Positions 47,300-58,085 of a DNA stretch of 64,000 bases are shown piece after piece. The position numbers were made by a program, and so were the translations under genes. The stretch's first letter is position 1; each line of letters begins with the position of its first letter. Origin of the DNA: Typhlomys cinereus (Eukaryota; Chordata; Mammalia; Rodentia; Platacanthomyidae). Below the pieces are notes generated by a model. That model was not told where the DNA came from. It searched no databases and saw nothing but the letters and a program-made list of their open reading frames with translations. The DNA is taken from contig JALPQD010000625.1 of assembly GCA_023101885.1 (NCBI GenBank), positions 155,967-219,966 on the forward strand, read 5' to 3'.

Positions 47300-48340
47300 A
47301 CTTTTTCCCCTCTGTGATGGTACTTGGTGTTGGTCCAGCACATTGCCAAGGTCTTTCTGTGACTTACTGGGCAAGGCTAATTCTACCAAGGAATTTGTGA
47401 GATATATTTCTTTTATGATCAGGGTTGTTAAGGATGACAATGTGCAATATATCTCAAAAAAATCTTACAATCTACAAAATATTTCCTTCTTTCCTTGACA
47501 GCTGCTCAGTTGAGTACTAGTGTATCCATCCCAGTCTAACTGAATGATTCAGAGCCCAGAAAACATCAGGAAAGCTAAAATCCCTGTACGTGTCCTGGAG
47601 CCCAAATATATTCAGGGATACTTCCAAGAAAGTCAAACACAGAATCCCATTTAGATGATAAAGAGAAAAATAAAACTTTTATGAGAAAGAAGAAAATACA
47701 GTTATGATTTTATACCAGATGGCTTTTGTTTTGCATCCTACTCAATGCTATTGTCTCTCTCTCGAATAGATTAATATTCCACAAAATATTGACAATAAAG
47801 ATTTTCAATATGAATCACTAAAGTAAGTAACTGTTTAACTTCATGTTATATTATTATCTGGGAATGCTCCAATGTTCAAATAAATTATATCTTAGTTATC
47901 AAAGCATAGACTTTCTTTTCTCATGCAGATATGTGCTTTTTTCTCCCCCAATAATTTCTTATTCTTAGCATTAGCATCAGCCAAACTGGGTTTATTGCAA
48001 ATACTTGTGGCATTTCTGCCACCAGGTGATTCATAAGGATGACAGGGTCGTGCATTTAAGTTTTTTTCACTGCACATAAGAAACTGTACTCTACAAATGT
48101 CCTCATGTACAAAAAGCATGGAAGAAAGATTATTTTAATACTGATGTCTTTGAATACAGATATATAGAAGGGACGAAGTGTCTTTTAGATAACATCCTAT
48201 GGTTTTAAAGATTCAAACATCCTAGTGCTCTCTGTTTAGGAGTCAGCCCTTCCTGACTTTCTCCCAGTGCTTTGCTTCAGCAGAAACATAGATGTGTCCA
48301 GTGTTATTGGGGGAAACATATGAGGTGGTGAGGATTTGAT
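47300..48340. other. Upstream flank of the IGKV4-like gene, no gene
   Basis: Non-coding. The part at 47920-48150 recurs at 62950-63230, evidence of a second, now lost, copy of this V unit. Confidence 0.6.
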
Positions 48341-48344
48341 GAAC

Positions 48345-48620
48345 TGTATCAGTCAGCTCTCCCTTCATGTGACAAAACAGCAAAAGAAACAACTGGAAGA
48401 AGGAAGGATTTATTTTGACTTGCTTTCAGACGCTTGAGTCCATGGTTGGCTTCTTTGACTGTGATCTAAAATGAGTTTGAAATATCTTAGAGGAAGGACA
48501 TGGCCCGAGCTCGCTCCTTAATTCATGTCTGCTGGAAGGACAGAGAGACAGAAAGGACCAGACAGAAGTTATACTCTGGTGACCTCCATCTTCACACCAA
48601 AGCCCATCTTTTGTTTTCCC
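48345..48620 (-). repeat. LTR-like interspersed repeat (MaLR-type?)
   Basis: The layout 'CAGTCAGCTCTCCCTTCATGTGACAAAACAGC...GGATTTATTTTGACTTGC...GTCCATGGTTGGCTTC' is reminiscent of rodent LTR repeats that occur genome-wide. The family was not confirmed and the orientation is uncertain. Confidence 0.4.
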
Positions 48621-48624
48621 CATT

Positions 48625-50160
48625 TTTTTGTTTCCACTGTATTTTTATTAGTAATATAAAAATATTATAAAAATGCAAGTAGGGGGAATGAGGGGATAAG
48701 AGATAGGAGGGACAGAAGTACTTATAGAAAAACCCTATAATTGAGGAAAGTAACCCCATAGAAACTTAGTATGGTAGTAATATATTAAAAATGTCTTTTT
48801 CAGAAAGAAACAAGAACAGGCTGTCCCTATGTAGAGGAGCACAGAGTGAGGAAAACAGAGGGAAAAAAGCACTGAGCTGATCCACTTAGAACCCACTGAC
48901 AATTAACACTATATTAGAAGTAAAAGGAATATGACAATTCCTAGTAATATTTTGGTCAGAGAGGTGTGAAAGTCCCCCAAACATGATAGGGTTTTCCCAT
49001 TGCTCTTGGTTGCTCTCCAAACATCTGTCTGTAAGACCCTATTAATGAAGATGCAGCAGTTATGGATCAGCGAACATGGGTGAAATATTCCAGCTGAAAC
49101 TCATCTGAGAACACCCTACTTGCTGGATAGCTTACACAGTACCAAGGATACTGTAGAAGCTACTGGTGGAGAGAAATAATCACAGGCCTCATCAACACAT
49201 GAGATCAGCAGTTGCCATCAAAATCACCTTGACAATAGGTGATTACCAGTGTAATAAGGACACAAGGATAAAGAGACAACCAAGAGCTTTCTGATTGAAC
49301 TCAAGATCTGCTTGTCAGAACAGAACACATTCCTGTTACTGTTAACTACAACCACAACCCACAGAAGGGAAAGAAATATATCAATGGGGAAAAACAGCCA
49401 ATGAACCTACAGGCAGCAAAATTATGCCCTGAACTGCTCTGTAAATAGCTGCTATTATACCCTAGATATTCAGAACACTCAACACTCAACCCAGAAGTCT
49501 TCTTCTACAACAGTAGAGGATCTCAACACCCGGACAGGATTCAGCCTGGAAAGCAGAAGAGCAGTGAAGTGGACAGCAATGGCCGCCACAGTGCAGAGCA
49601 CTGGTGACCCAGCGAGGCTCAGCAGAGCAAGGCCAACCTAATCCCTCTCCATCCTAAGGTGACTTGGGGTCTCCAGGCTTTCTATTGATCAAGGGGGGGC
49701 AGGGGAAGGTTCCAGAAAGTTAAGAGGTTCAATGGGATTCTCATCCTCCTTGTCCCCAGGCGCAGACAGAAGGGGCTGCTGGGAATTCACTGCCGCTGAT
49801 AAGCTTCTTTCATTTTGGCATCATGGCCGCCCCACTGACTCCAGCAGGATTTGAAGAGCAGTCCACTTCTTGTTTCCTTTAGCTTGAGCAACACCAGTAA
49901 ATTATAAATCATCAATCTGTTAATCCAAGAACGATTCAGAAATCTCAATACCCAATAACTCAGTAATGGACCCAGCAGCCAGGGACCAAATCGGTCACAT
50001 AAGAATCCTTTAAGAAACACACTATGTTCCATCCCCAATCCCAGATACACTACAGAGTGGAGTCTAACCCTTATCTATAATTATGATATACAGTGAGTTG
50101 ACCCAAGGGGTAGCCACTGTAATTCTAAAAGAAGTAGGGGAAAAAACAAGTTTTCCTCAG
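48625..50160. other. Unclassified repeat-like sequence; ERV-like fragment possible
   Basis: About 1 kb (48625-49680) of A-rich plus-strand sequence that looks like part of an old retroelement; I cannot name it. At 49787-50050 the minus strand has an 87-codon frame with a hydrophobic run (PWLLGPLLSYWVL) that faintly resembles the end of a gammaretroviral envelope TM domain. I do not rely on it. Confidence 0.3.
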
Positions 50161-50163
50161 AAT

Positions 50164-50174
50164 AACAATCTGAG
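50164..50174 (+). repeat. 5' target-site duplication of the retroposed ERV
   Basis: AACAATCTGAG immediately precedes the first base of the R region. The same 11 bases occur directly after the poly(A) at 56808-56818. Confidence 0.88.
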
Positions 50175-50315
50175 GCCGCTTCAGTCTCTCCTGCGTGAGA
50201 GGTTGCTGGAGCCGCCCGGCGCGTCGTTAAATAAAACCTCATGCTATTGCAGCGAGAAGGGTCTTGGTCTTTCTCTCGGTGGCCTCGTTCCTGACTGAAA
50301 GACGGGGGTCTTTCA
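50175..50315 (+). repeat. R-U5 of the retroposed element
   Basis: R = 50175-50250, with AATAAA at 50230-50235. U5 follows to TCTTTCA at about 50315. Identical in layout to the 3' R at 56705-56780. Confidence 0.88.
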
Positions 50316-50318
50316 TTT

Positions 50319-50336
50319 TGGGGGCTCGTCCGGGAT
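50319..50336 (+). other. Primer-binding site, tRNA-Pro type
   Basis: TGGGGGCTCGTCCGGGAT, the same 18 bases used by murine leukaemia virus-type gammaretroviruses with tRNA-Pro. It starts three bases after the LTR end. A strong splice-donor-like GAGGTATGT lies about 40 bp downstream. Confidence 0.95.
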
Positions 50337-50339
50337 TCG

Positions 50340-53300
50340 AGACCCCCGAGAGATTGCCCCAACACCGGCCTCGGAGGTATGTGAGCGCTCCTGTCTGTCT
50401 TTACTTGTGTTTTGTTTAAGTCTGTGTCTGTTTGTGTTTGATACTGTGTCTGTTTGTTTCCTCTTATGAGGTTCGGGGCGGTCAGTAACTGCGAGACAGA
50501 CGTGTCATATCGCAGAGACCGTGAGGGTCCCAGGGGACGCCCTGGACTCTCTGTAGGGGAAAGGACAGAAGTGTCCGTTCCCCATCTGGTTTTGTCTGAT
50601 CTGCAGTCTGTAGTTTGTCTGATCTGCAGTCTGCAGTATTTGTGTCTTGTCTATCTTGTCTTGAATCACTAAAAGGATATTAGGAAAAGAACCCAAACTC
50701 TGAGTGTTGAGGTCGAAAATTTTGCCTGTGATGATAGTTACTTCAAATGTTCTAACTTGATTGGTTACTTGGATTTCTTATAATATGTGGGTTTTATGTT
50801 TCAAAATAACAAGCTGTGGCCACTATAAATTTCATTGCGCGCTTATGATCACATTTTGGTTTTTGACTCTGTTTACTATTTGGCATGCTCAATTTAAATG
50901 CACGTGCACACTTAGGAATAAATCATTTTGATGATGTAAAAAGGCCTGAGTACGTACTGACCAAAATATCTTGTTTTATCTTGAAGCTTCACAAAAAGTG
51001 GCATTGTGTTTTTACCTAGGATCTGGTAACATCACTTTTGTAGTTCCTTTAAAAGTTTGTTTTCCCATGAGTAATACCAACATATCTAACAGCCAGAAAG
51101 GAAAACTGATTTCTGAAAAATTCATTGGAATTCCTTCATTCTCCTGGTATGTATGAGTTCCCTTTCTTGGGGACAAATCTGCTTTCTAATTCCCTGTTCC
51201 CAGGTGTACTCCTGTGTTCTGCTATATAATGATTTTTAAGATAAGGTCTACTGCTTCTTTTAAAGGATATTTCTTACAGGATAACTAATGTGAAAACAGC
51301 AGGAAACCATCAAATAGAAAGAAATATATATTTATAGTACGTAGAGGTAAAGAAGGTTTTGGGATGAGATATGTTACTTAGAAAGTTAAAGTATGTGCAG
51401 GAGGTTTATGAGTTGGTTACTTAAAAAGAATGTTAAAGTATGTTATGAAGGTTTGTGGGATGTAGAGTTATGAGAAGACTGAAAATAAGAGATGATGGTT
51501 AAAGAAAATATTATTTGTTATGTTTCTTCCATGTTATAAAACAAAAGATATTGAGCCTCAGAAATTAGAAATTAAGAATTAAGCTTCATGTATTCAAATG
51601 TATTTCAGTTGTCTGTTTAAAGCAGAAAATTGGTTACTTCTAAAATCCCAACTTCTCAAGGACAGTAGGAATCTAACCAGTGGGGTCATAAATGAGAAGT
51701 CTGAGACCAGGGCCCTTCCTGCCCCCAGGGAGGTGGCCAGCAGAAGCTGAGGCCCCGCCTCAGCTGCAGCTTGGAACAGACTCAAGGCCAACTAGGGAGT
51801 TTCTCTAAATCTTGGACTTTATGGTAAAAGAGACTGTGCTAAACCAACCTCTGCTCACCTTTTGGAGCAGGCCTCTCTTGGAGGGGGAGGAAAAGGGCAC
51901 CTGCAAAATGGGGGAGGGAATATTTTAACCTCTGTATGAATGTGTGAGTGAGTGTCGGCCTGAGGTGGGAAACCTGTAACACCTCTGGCTCGAGTTTGTA
52001 GTCCCACGGCGAGATCCCTAAGATCTCTTAAAGCCACGGGATTCGATTGGGCCAGTTCTGCGTTTCCATGGTGATAACATATGGTCTAGGGTGGGATCGG
52101 ATTAGAATCCGATCGCAAGTCACGAAACAGCTGAACCCACTATGGCTAAGTTATCACCCATGACTCTGCAAAGAGTGTGGCCAGACTGGTACTTGAATGA
52201 TCTCTCCTGGAGGGATTCCCAACCTTTGTCTGTCTGCGTCGTGTGGTGGGGATCAATGTGACTCTAGCTCTTGGTCTACGTAGTACAGTGGGGATCAATG
52301 TAACTTTAGCTTTTGTTAGTCAATGGAAGGGAATTCCTAAAAATGTTTGCCCTGAAGGAAAGTGTTTCAAGTCTGAGACAATGACTATGCTGTTTAAATA
52401 GCATAGGGAATACAGGAAGCTTCAGGCATGTGTGGACCATGGACTCTCCCCTTTTAGTGTCATCGGGTGGGGCTCTGGTGGCGTTGGGTGGAGTGCTGGC
52501 CTCCCCGGACCACACCACGGGCAGTGTCAGTGGATGTCTTTGCTGACAACACTGTGTATAGTGATTATCAGAACTCTGCTAAGCCACGCGTCCTTTCCTC
52601 AAGTCCAGGTTCACTAATTGAAGCCAGAAGAGAGCGATTTCCCCTTCCTGTGTCCAGGGACTATCTAGAAATTGTGAATGCTTAGTTCTACCAACCTAAA
52701 AGAGGGTCAAGTCATAGCATATTCTCAGACATGCCCTGTATACATCTTAGACAAGAGATGATCCCAGGAAGATCTTTAAGTTATACTACCATCCAACTAG
52801 ACAAACAAATGCCAGAAAGTTGAGAGACTATAGAGCTGGACCAAAAGTACCAGTTAGTAACTCAGGAAAAGCTTTGCCTCTCAATGCCCTCAAGACTAAG
52901 GTGAAACAGACAGGAATTTCATTTAGCTTCCATGTCAGCCAAAGTCCTCATCTGTCAGAGGAAAGTAAACTCTCATGTGGAGGACAACAGGGCTTTCATC
53001 TGTTGAGGGAAATAGGTCCCCATCTGGAGGATAGCATCCTCATCTGTAAGGGAGAGGTTGGTACCATCAGGAAGCTTTCATTTCTGTCTTGGAGGTAGAA
53101 TCCTTTGTTTCTGTTTGTCCTAGGATTTTAAAAATAGGACAGGTGACCTAGGACTTAGTATAAAAAAGAAAAGAAAGAAAGAACTAGAAAGCAAAGAAAT
53201 CAGAACTTGACATTTGCCTTAGGGGATAGGTTAAACAGGCACCCCAAGCAGATCAACCCAGGACCCCTCCCGACAGGGGAAAGGTAAAGATGCTTCGAAT

Positions 53301-54235
53301 ATGACCAGACTGGGCGCTTTGAGACTGTTGTGAGCACAGAAAGCTTTCATGTGGCCTATGTCCCAACTATGGGAATTTCCACTGGAGGAAGATTGCCCCC
53401 TGAACCTCAGGGCCCAGGGGTCGAGCGAGTTCTCTGGAGACCAATGAAATGGCCTGAAGCTCTTAGCTTCCCTCCGATGGGAAAAAGGAGTTTGCCACTG
53501 ATATCCAGCAAAAGGAAGCCCAAAAGTGCCAGGTTGAGCATCTCGTGAGAACCTTGGGTTTAACGTGCAAATGGGAAGCCTCTTTGTTTCTATGTTAATA
53601 GACAAGGGAGCACAAAATTCTAGTGCTCAACTTCCTTCCTAGGCTTTTGTCAACTTTTGATTTTACTAAAATGTTTAAGATCAGGAAAATGACAGGCTCA
53701 TTGCACTCACAAAGTAACTACTGAGATTCCTTATATGCTTAATAGTGATGCTTTTTAGGCATTCCTTTGTTTACATGCCTGAGTGCCCGAATATTCAAGG
53801 TTTAGGCTTAATAGAATAAAATAGTTTAGCACTGTTATAAAGTCATCCACGTGGCTCTGGTTTTAGACGCACCAAAGGTATTAAAAGAGAAAATCATGGG
53901 TTACAGAAAATGTCAGATAGCATGTAACAAAAGTCTGCAGTTTAAAGACCCTAAATGCTGCATCCTTATCCAACCATTCTGATGGATAAGATTCCAACCT
54001 GATAAGATATTATCTCAAGGAAACATTTTCTGGAGAAAAGACATGGCTTATTTAGGAGAGATAAAAAACATAGAAATTGTCAGGTCTTGGTGTTTCTTCC
54101 TAGTTCAGGCCTAAAGCCTGTTCCCTGGGGAAGGTCACTGTAACCCCATGGGCAGGTGCTAGGAATTTCTTGGTATGTCACAATAACGCCCAGGGACAGG
54201 TGCTAAACATTCTTTCCTAGGTAATTTACATTTTG
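50340..54235 (+). other. Internal region of the retroposed element, mostly non-coding
   Basis: The leader (50340-50690) has GTCTGT-rich tracts like gammaretroviral leaders. No gag is readable. At about 53585-53640 a short stretch reads MLIDKGAQNSS, resembling a gammaretroviral protease LVDTGAQ active site with Thr changed to Lys. No long open frame exists, as in VL30-type defective elements. I cannot assign 50700-53500. Confidence 0.55.
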
Positions 54236-54870
54236 CCCCGGGCTGGCGTGAGCCCCCAGGCCGAGCCGGCCTAGACCCCTTCTGCCCCTGCCGCACCCCT
54301 CTCCACCCTGGCCATAGGGGTTTGGGCTCTGTGGTTGTTGACCTCCTCTACTAGAGAGATTAAGAAAACTGGAGTGGTGTCTGACGCCAGCTTGTTCCTG
54401 CTGCTTTCCTTGACAGTATTCAGCATCGTGAGTGTGACGGCCTACATTGCCTTGGCCCTGCTCTCTGACTATCAGCTTTAGAAGGGCATGATCCAAGCAA
54501 TCCAGAAATCAGATAAAGGCCACCCATTCAGGGCATATTTGGAATCTAATGTTGCTAGATCCGAGGAATTGATTCTGCTCTCAGTCATGTGAACTGCACC
54601 ATAAAAGAACTCAGGTGCCTTTTCTTAGTTGATGATTTAGTTGATTCTCTGAAGTTTGCAGTGTTAATATGGGTGTTTACTTATGTTGGTGCCTTGCTCA
54701 ATGGTCTGACACCACTGATTTTAGCTGATTTCACTCGTCAGTATTCCTGTTATTTATGACTGACATCCCAAGTGCAGATAGATCATTACCTAGGACTTGC
54801 AAGCAAGAATGTTAAAGATGCTATGCCTAAAATCCAAGCAAAATTCCTGGATTGAAGCACAAAGCAGAAA
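54236..54870 (+). pseudogene. Rtn4-ps: Spliced reticulon-4 (RTN4/Nogo-B) cDNA segment inside the ERV
   Basis: This corresponds to the mRNA of reticulon 4, an ER-shaping membrane protein. It starts in the Pro-rich end of exon 1 (VSPQAEP at about 54249-54269), joins directly to the reticulon homology domain (VVDLLY from about 54331, as in the short Nogo-B splice form) and runs to the C-terminal GLKRKAE-equivalent codons at about 54850-54868. FSIVSVTAYIALALLS, HVNCTIKEL, LVDDLVDSLKFAVL and QIDHYLGLA are all recognisable and fit RTN4 rather than RTN1 or RTN3. Stops (for example TAG for the Trp in LLYW) and small deletions break it. There is no intron, no RTN4 3' UTR, no long poly(A) and no obvious flanking repeats. 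It has the same orientation as the ERV. Confidence 0.9.
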
Positions 54871-56271
54871 AATAAAAAGATGCTATCATAGGAAAAATTA
54901 TTCTTTTAATAATTATATTGCTTAAGCCCATGCTGGGACTTATAAAATGTTGGGGACACATATAGTTAATTGTAAAATATGTTCCTTACTGAAATCAAAA
55001 GGAGCTCAATCTTTCTCTGTATATATAAAAAAAAATGCAGTCTCTGTTACAAGTATGTGGGCTCAGCCTCTTGGCTATCTGGTGCAGCAATATAGACTGG
55101 CTAGATTTGGAAATACTGAGAGAATATTTATGTTAAGTGCCATTATCCTCAAGCAATGGGATAGGTTCTTGGAAAAAATGTCCTTCCTAAAAGTAAAGCT
55201 GTCACAGAAGTTTCAGTAAACGGGTCCAGATTCACTAAGCCAAGAGAGTTGTTTTTGTTCTCCATTCTGCTGACTCCTTGCCTCACCTGATCCAGGGGAG
55301 CCCTGGTCTTGAGGCTGCAGCTCTGGCCTAAGGCACCCAAGAAAGACAGTTTATGCTATAGAATTAAAACCAGAGACATAGGTTGGCGAAAAGTTTAATA
55401 AAGTTTTTCCCTTGTCCTAAAAGGTTGCCTAAAGTTAAACTCAGTGCTTGACAGAGGGAAAAAGCAATGGCAAACTTAAGAAGTAAACTAAGAAAAACAG
55501 CAAAACTCCAGGTGTAGCTCCAGAGCAGCTCCATTAGCTAATCAATGCTGGCTTTTCATTTAGATCAGAGAAATGGTGCTACATCCCTTTGGTCCCCCAA
55601 AAGAAGAAGACTTATGTTGCTTTATTTTTCAGAATAAAAAAGGAGGATAATTTAGATTGCTCTGTACAAAGAATCAGTTCGCATTGTTTTGGACAGGTTT
55701 TAAAATATGATCTACAGTAGCCAGAGGAAAAAGATCTCCTTGGCTTTTACACCTTGTAAATGTGTTCTTTTACTAACTCCTGCTTGCTTGTACCCACAGC
55801 AAGACTGCTGAGCTTGTTCGGTTTATCTCATGTGCCTTCCCAATTACAATGATCTGGTCCTTCTATAGATTCTGGAGACTCAATTTGCCTGTGTTTTGTC
55901 TCTTTTAGACCAACCTTGAGGTAATAAAGCCATCTATCAAAGACCTCTAGACCAACCCAGCATTTCATAGATGAGAATGTCAGACTGCTCTTATTTTCTT
56001 CGCCCCGATTAAGCAGGAAGCAGCAAGATCCGAATCATCGCCCTTTATCCCCAGAGCAGTCTGAATTCTCAAATAGGTTTATGGGAAAGTGAGGCAGGAT
56101 TAGAGCAGCTATGCTGGGATGGGTCTCTCAAGGTCTTTGGAATTCTGAAGAGACATCTCCTACTGCTGGAATCGCCTGGAAAGAACACCCCTGCTGAAAA
56201 ACTGACTCCAATCCTCCCAGAAATTTACCGCAAGAACTGTGACTAACACTCCATGATTGGAGTGTGCCTAT
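54871..56271 (+). other. 3' internal region of the retroposed element
   Basis: A run coding for a hydrophobic IILLIIILL-type stretch at about 54897-54930 may be an envelope TM relic. At about 55985-56050 the sequence resembles the stretch between env and PPT of gammaretroviruses (AAGCAGGAAGCAGC). No open gene. Confidence 0.5.
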
Positions 56272-56283
56272 AGAAAAGGGGGG
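56272..56283 (+). other. Polypurine tract
   Basis: AGAAAAGGGGGG directly before AATGTTGGACC, the start of U3; the standard plus-strand primer site of retroviruses. Confidence 0.85.
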
Positions 56284-56780
56284 AATGTTGGACCCTGAGA
56301 CCCTCGCCCTAAAATTCACAAAGCAGGCTGGTTCAAGCCCACAGTATAGCCCTTGCTTGTAGTCATTCAGGCATCCATTGTTTATAGCCATCCAAGCATC
56401 CATTGTTAGTCATTGCTTAAAACTATGTACAGCCTTGAGCTTTTTACAGGTACTTCCCCACCCCTTAAGACCTCCAGCCCTTCAGTTCTGGAAAAGCAAG
56501 TTTGCCCAAAGGGAATTCCATCAATGAAGGTCACCCAGAATGAACAGCCTGCGGTTAAGCAGGTGGACTGGAACGATCACCAAGAGCCAACTCCACCCGA
56601 GCTCTTGCCGACCAATGACTGTAAAGGTCATAGAAAATTCCTCAGCTAAGCAACCCCCCCCTACCCCAAGACCCCTTAAAAACCCCTTGCCCGAGCTGCT
56701 CGGGGCCGCTTCAGTCTCTCCTGCGTGAGAGGTTGCTGGAGCTGCCCGGCGCGTCGTTAAATAAAACCTCATGCTATTGC
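56284..56780 (+). repeat. 3' LTR lacking U5 (U3-R)
   Basis: U3 is 56284-56704 with a TATA-like TTAAAAA at 56676-56682, 29 bp upstream of the R start (56705). AATAAA is at 56760-56765, 15 bp before the poly(A). U5 is absent because the RNA was cleaved and polyadenylated at the end of R. Confidence 0.87.
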
Positions 56781-56818
56781 AAAAAAAAAAAAAAAAAAAC
56801 AAAAAAAAACAATCTGAG
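56781..56818 (+). repeat. Poly(A) tail and 3' target-site duplication
   Basis: A19-C-A9 (56781-56809) followed by the repeat AACAATCTGAG (56808-56818), which overlaps the last A's. It matches 50164-50174. Confidence 0.88.
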
Positions 56819-57345
56819 CACATTGTGATCTGCAACATGAAAGTGCACATCTGTGTTGTGCACCTGACCACTGAACGAAGTGAGGCAGGAATGTGTTCAG
56901 TTCTGGCTGGTGTTTCCACAGTGCTGTTGTCCTTCATAGAGTATCTTACTCAGAACTCCTGACATGGTCATGAACCACAGCCATGACCACAGAAGAGACA
57001 GACTATGAGCCCTTCAGAGCTACTGTATTCCTCTTATTATGTTTGACAAACAGAATTTGGACCTTACAATATGGATGTCCAGTCATTTTAGGAAAAAATC
57101 CTGTTGTGTTAGAAAAAGAAGAGAACATCACTTCTTGAGCACAAGCTAAAGCCTTTTCGTACCATTCTGGTGATGAGCTCAGTGGGAAGAGAACACTCAG
57201 GTGCCCTCTGGTACACATGCCCCTCCCACACAAACAAATAAACAAATTGAGGGTATAAAAGACAAATTTAATATGGGGATTCTCTATCATAGAAGAATGC
57301 AGTAGTGATACAGGCTGTAATTTAAATGAACTCTTAACACACGCT
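56819..57345. other. Spacer, no gene seen
   Basis: This is the original genomic sequence continuing from 50174. Only short chance frames and a possible SINE remnant near 57150-57240. Confidence 0.4.
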
Positions 57346-57349
57346 GAGG

Positions 57350-57720
57350 ATGACTCAGAAGTTGAAACACTTGCCACACAAGCAAAAGAACTTTAGATAA
57401 CATGGTTCCCACATAAAGCACTGGAAGGGATGTGACGGCCCTCCTGTTATTCTGATGTTCAGAAGGCAGAACTTAGGACTCCCCAGAACAAGCTGGGTAA
57501 GCAGACTGTCCCCAATGGCCTGTTGTGGGTTTGCTTGATATCCTGGCTCACAATAAAAAGGTGGAAGAGCCATTGAGGAGGAGAATTCCCAGAATCACTC
57601 TTGAACCTTCACAGGCACGTGCCCTCCAGTTCACTGATGTGTGTGCACTGATCCCTGTGCAGAAACACACATGTATGCACCCTATACACACATACATGAA
57701 AGGAAAATTAAATCCAACTT
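57350..57720 (+). mobile_element. B4-like SINE (old)
   Basis: A tRNA-like head and a body with diverged B4-type blocks end in an ACACAC-rich tail (57660-57695). The limits are approximate. Confidence 0.45.
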
Positions 57721-57721
57721 G

Positions 57722-57780
57722 GGACTGGGGACTTAGCTGAGGTGGTAGGAGTGTTTGTTTGACATTAAAAACCCCTAGGC
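57722..57780 (+). mobile_element. ID-like SINE fragment
   Basis: GGGGACTTAGCTGAGGTGGT followed by a degenerate B box resembles a rodent ID element (tRNA-Ala/BC1-type head). It directly precedes the next SINE. Confidence 0.5.
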
Positions 57781-57782
57781 TG

Positions 57783-58085
57783 GGGGCTGGAAAGGTGGCT
57801 CAGGGGTGAAGCCTCTGCCTTGCAGGCAGAAGGTCCCTGAGTTCAAATCCTAGACACCAGGTATAGACGCCAGCGGAAGCGGGGGCGGCCTGCGTTTCTG
57901 GTCCTGATAGGGAGGAGCCTGTGAATCCCGGGGCAGAGTAAACAAGAAGGAAGTGGAGGCGTCCATGGTGGTTCCCGAATTCATCCGTGATTCTACACAC
58001 ACACATACACACACATACACATGCACACATGCGCACACACGCATACACACAGAATTGAATAAATAATAAATAATAATAAAAAAAG
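57783..58085 (+). mobile_element. tRNA-derived SINE, family with unusual GC-rich body
   Basis: The best-preserved copy: head GGGGCTGGAAAGGTGGCTCA, A box and B box GAGTTCAAATCC by 57848, GC-rich body 57855-57965, a short link, an ACAC/ACAT run (57995-58048), then TGAATAAATAATAAATAAT and an A-rich end. Confidence 0.88.

Larger units (their letters stand above)
50175..56807 (+). mobile_element. Retroposed gammaretrovirus-like (VL30-like) RNA: R-U5...U3-R-poly(A)
   Basis: The element begins at the R region of its own LTR (no 5' U3). It has U5 to about 50315, a PBS (50319-50336), a leader with GT-rich tracts, and about 5.9 kb of internal sequence with almost no coding potential. A polypurine tract (56272-56283), U3 (from 56284), and R ending at the poly(A) site (56780) follow, then an A-rich tail to 56807. 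R is present at both ends (76 bp, about one difference), and an 11-bp direct repeat flanks the unit. This is the structure of a full retroviral genomic RNA copied into DNA by LINE-1-type target-primed reverse transcription, not an integrated provirus. The internal region carries a spliced RTN4 segment and faint pol/env-type relics. Confidence 0.88.

Noticed and set aside
47300..48340. A possible J-kappa or C-kappa region near the functional V gene
   Set aside because: No J-type 23-RSS or FGxGTKLEIK coding motif was found anywhere in the window.
49787..50050. Gammaretroviral envelope end on the minus strand
   Set aside because: Only a weak hydrophobic resemblance; no immunosuppressive-domain or CX6CC motif was seen.
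54203..54496. Minus-strand 97-codon frame
   Set aside because: It is antisense to the RTN4 segment.
54236..54870. RTN1 or RTN3 as the source of the reticulon segment
   Set aside because: The FSIVSVTAYIALALLS, HVNCTIKEL and QIDHYLGLA stretches and the exon 1 VSPQAEP end fit RTN4 only.
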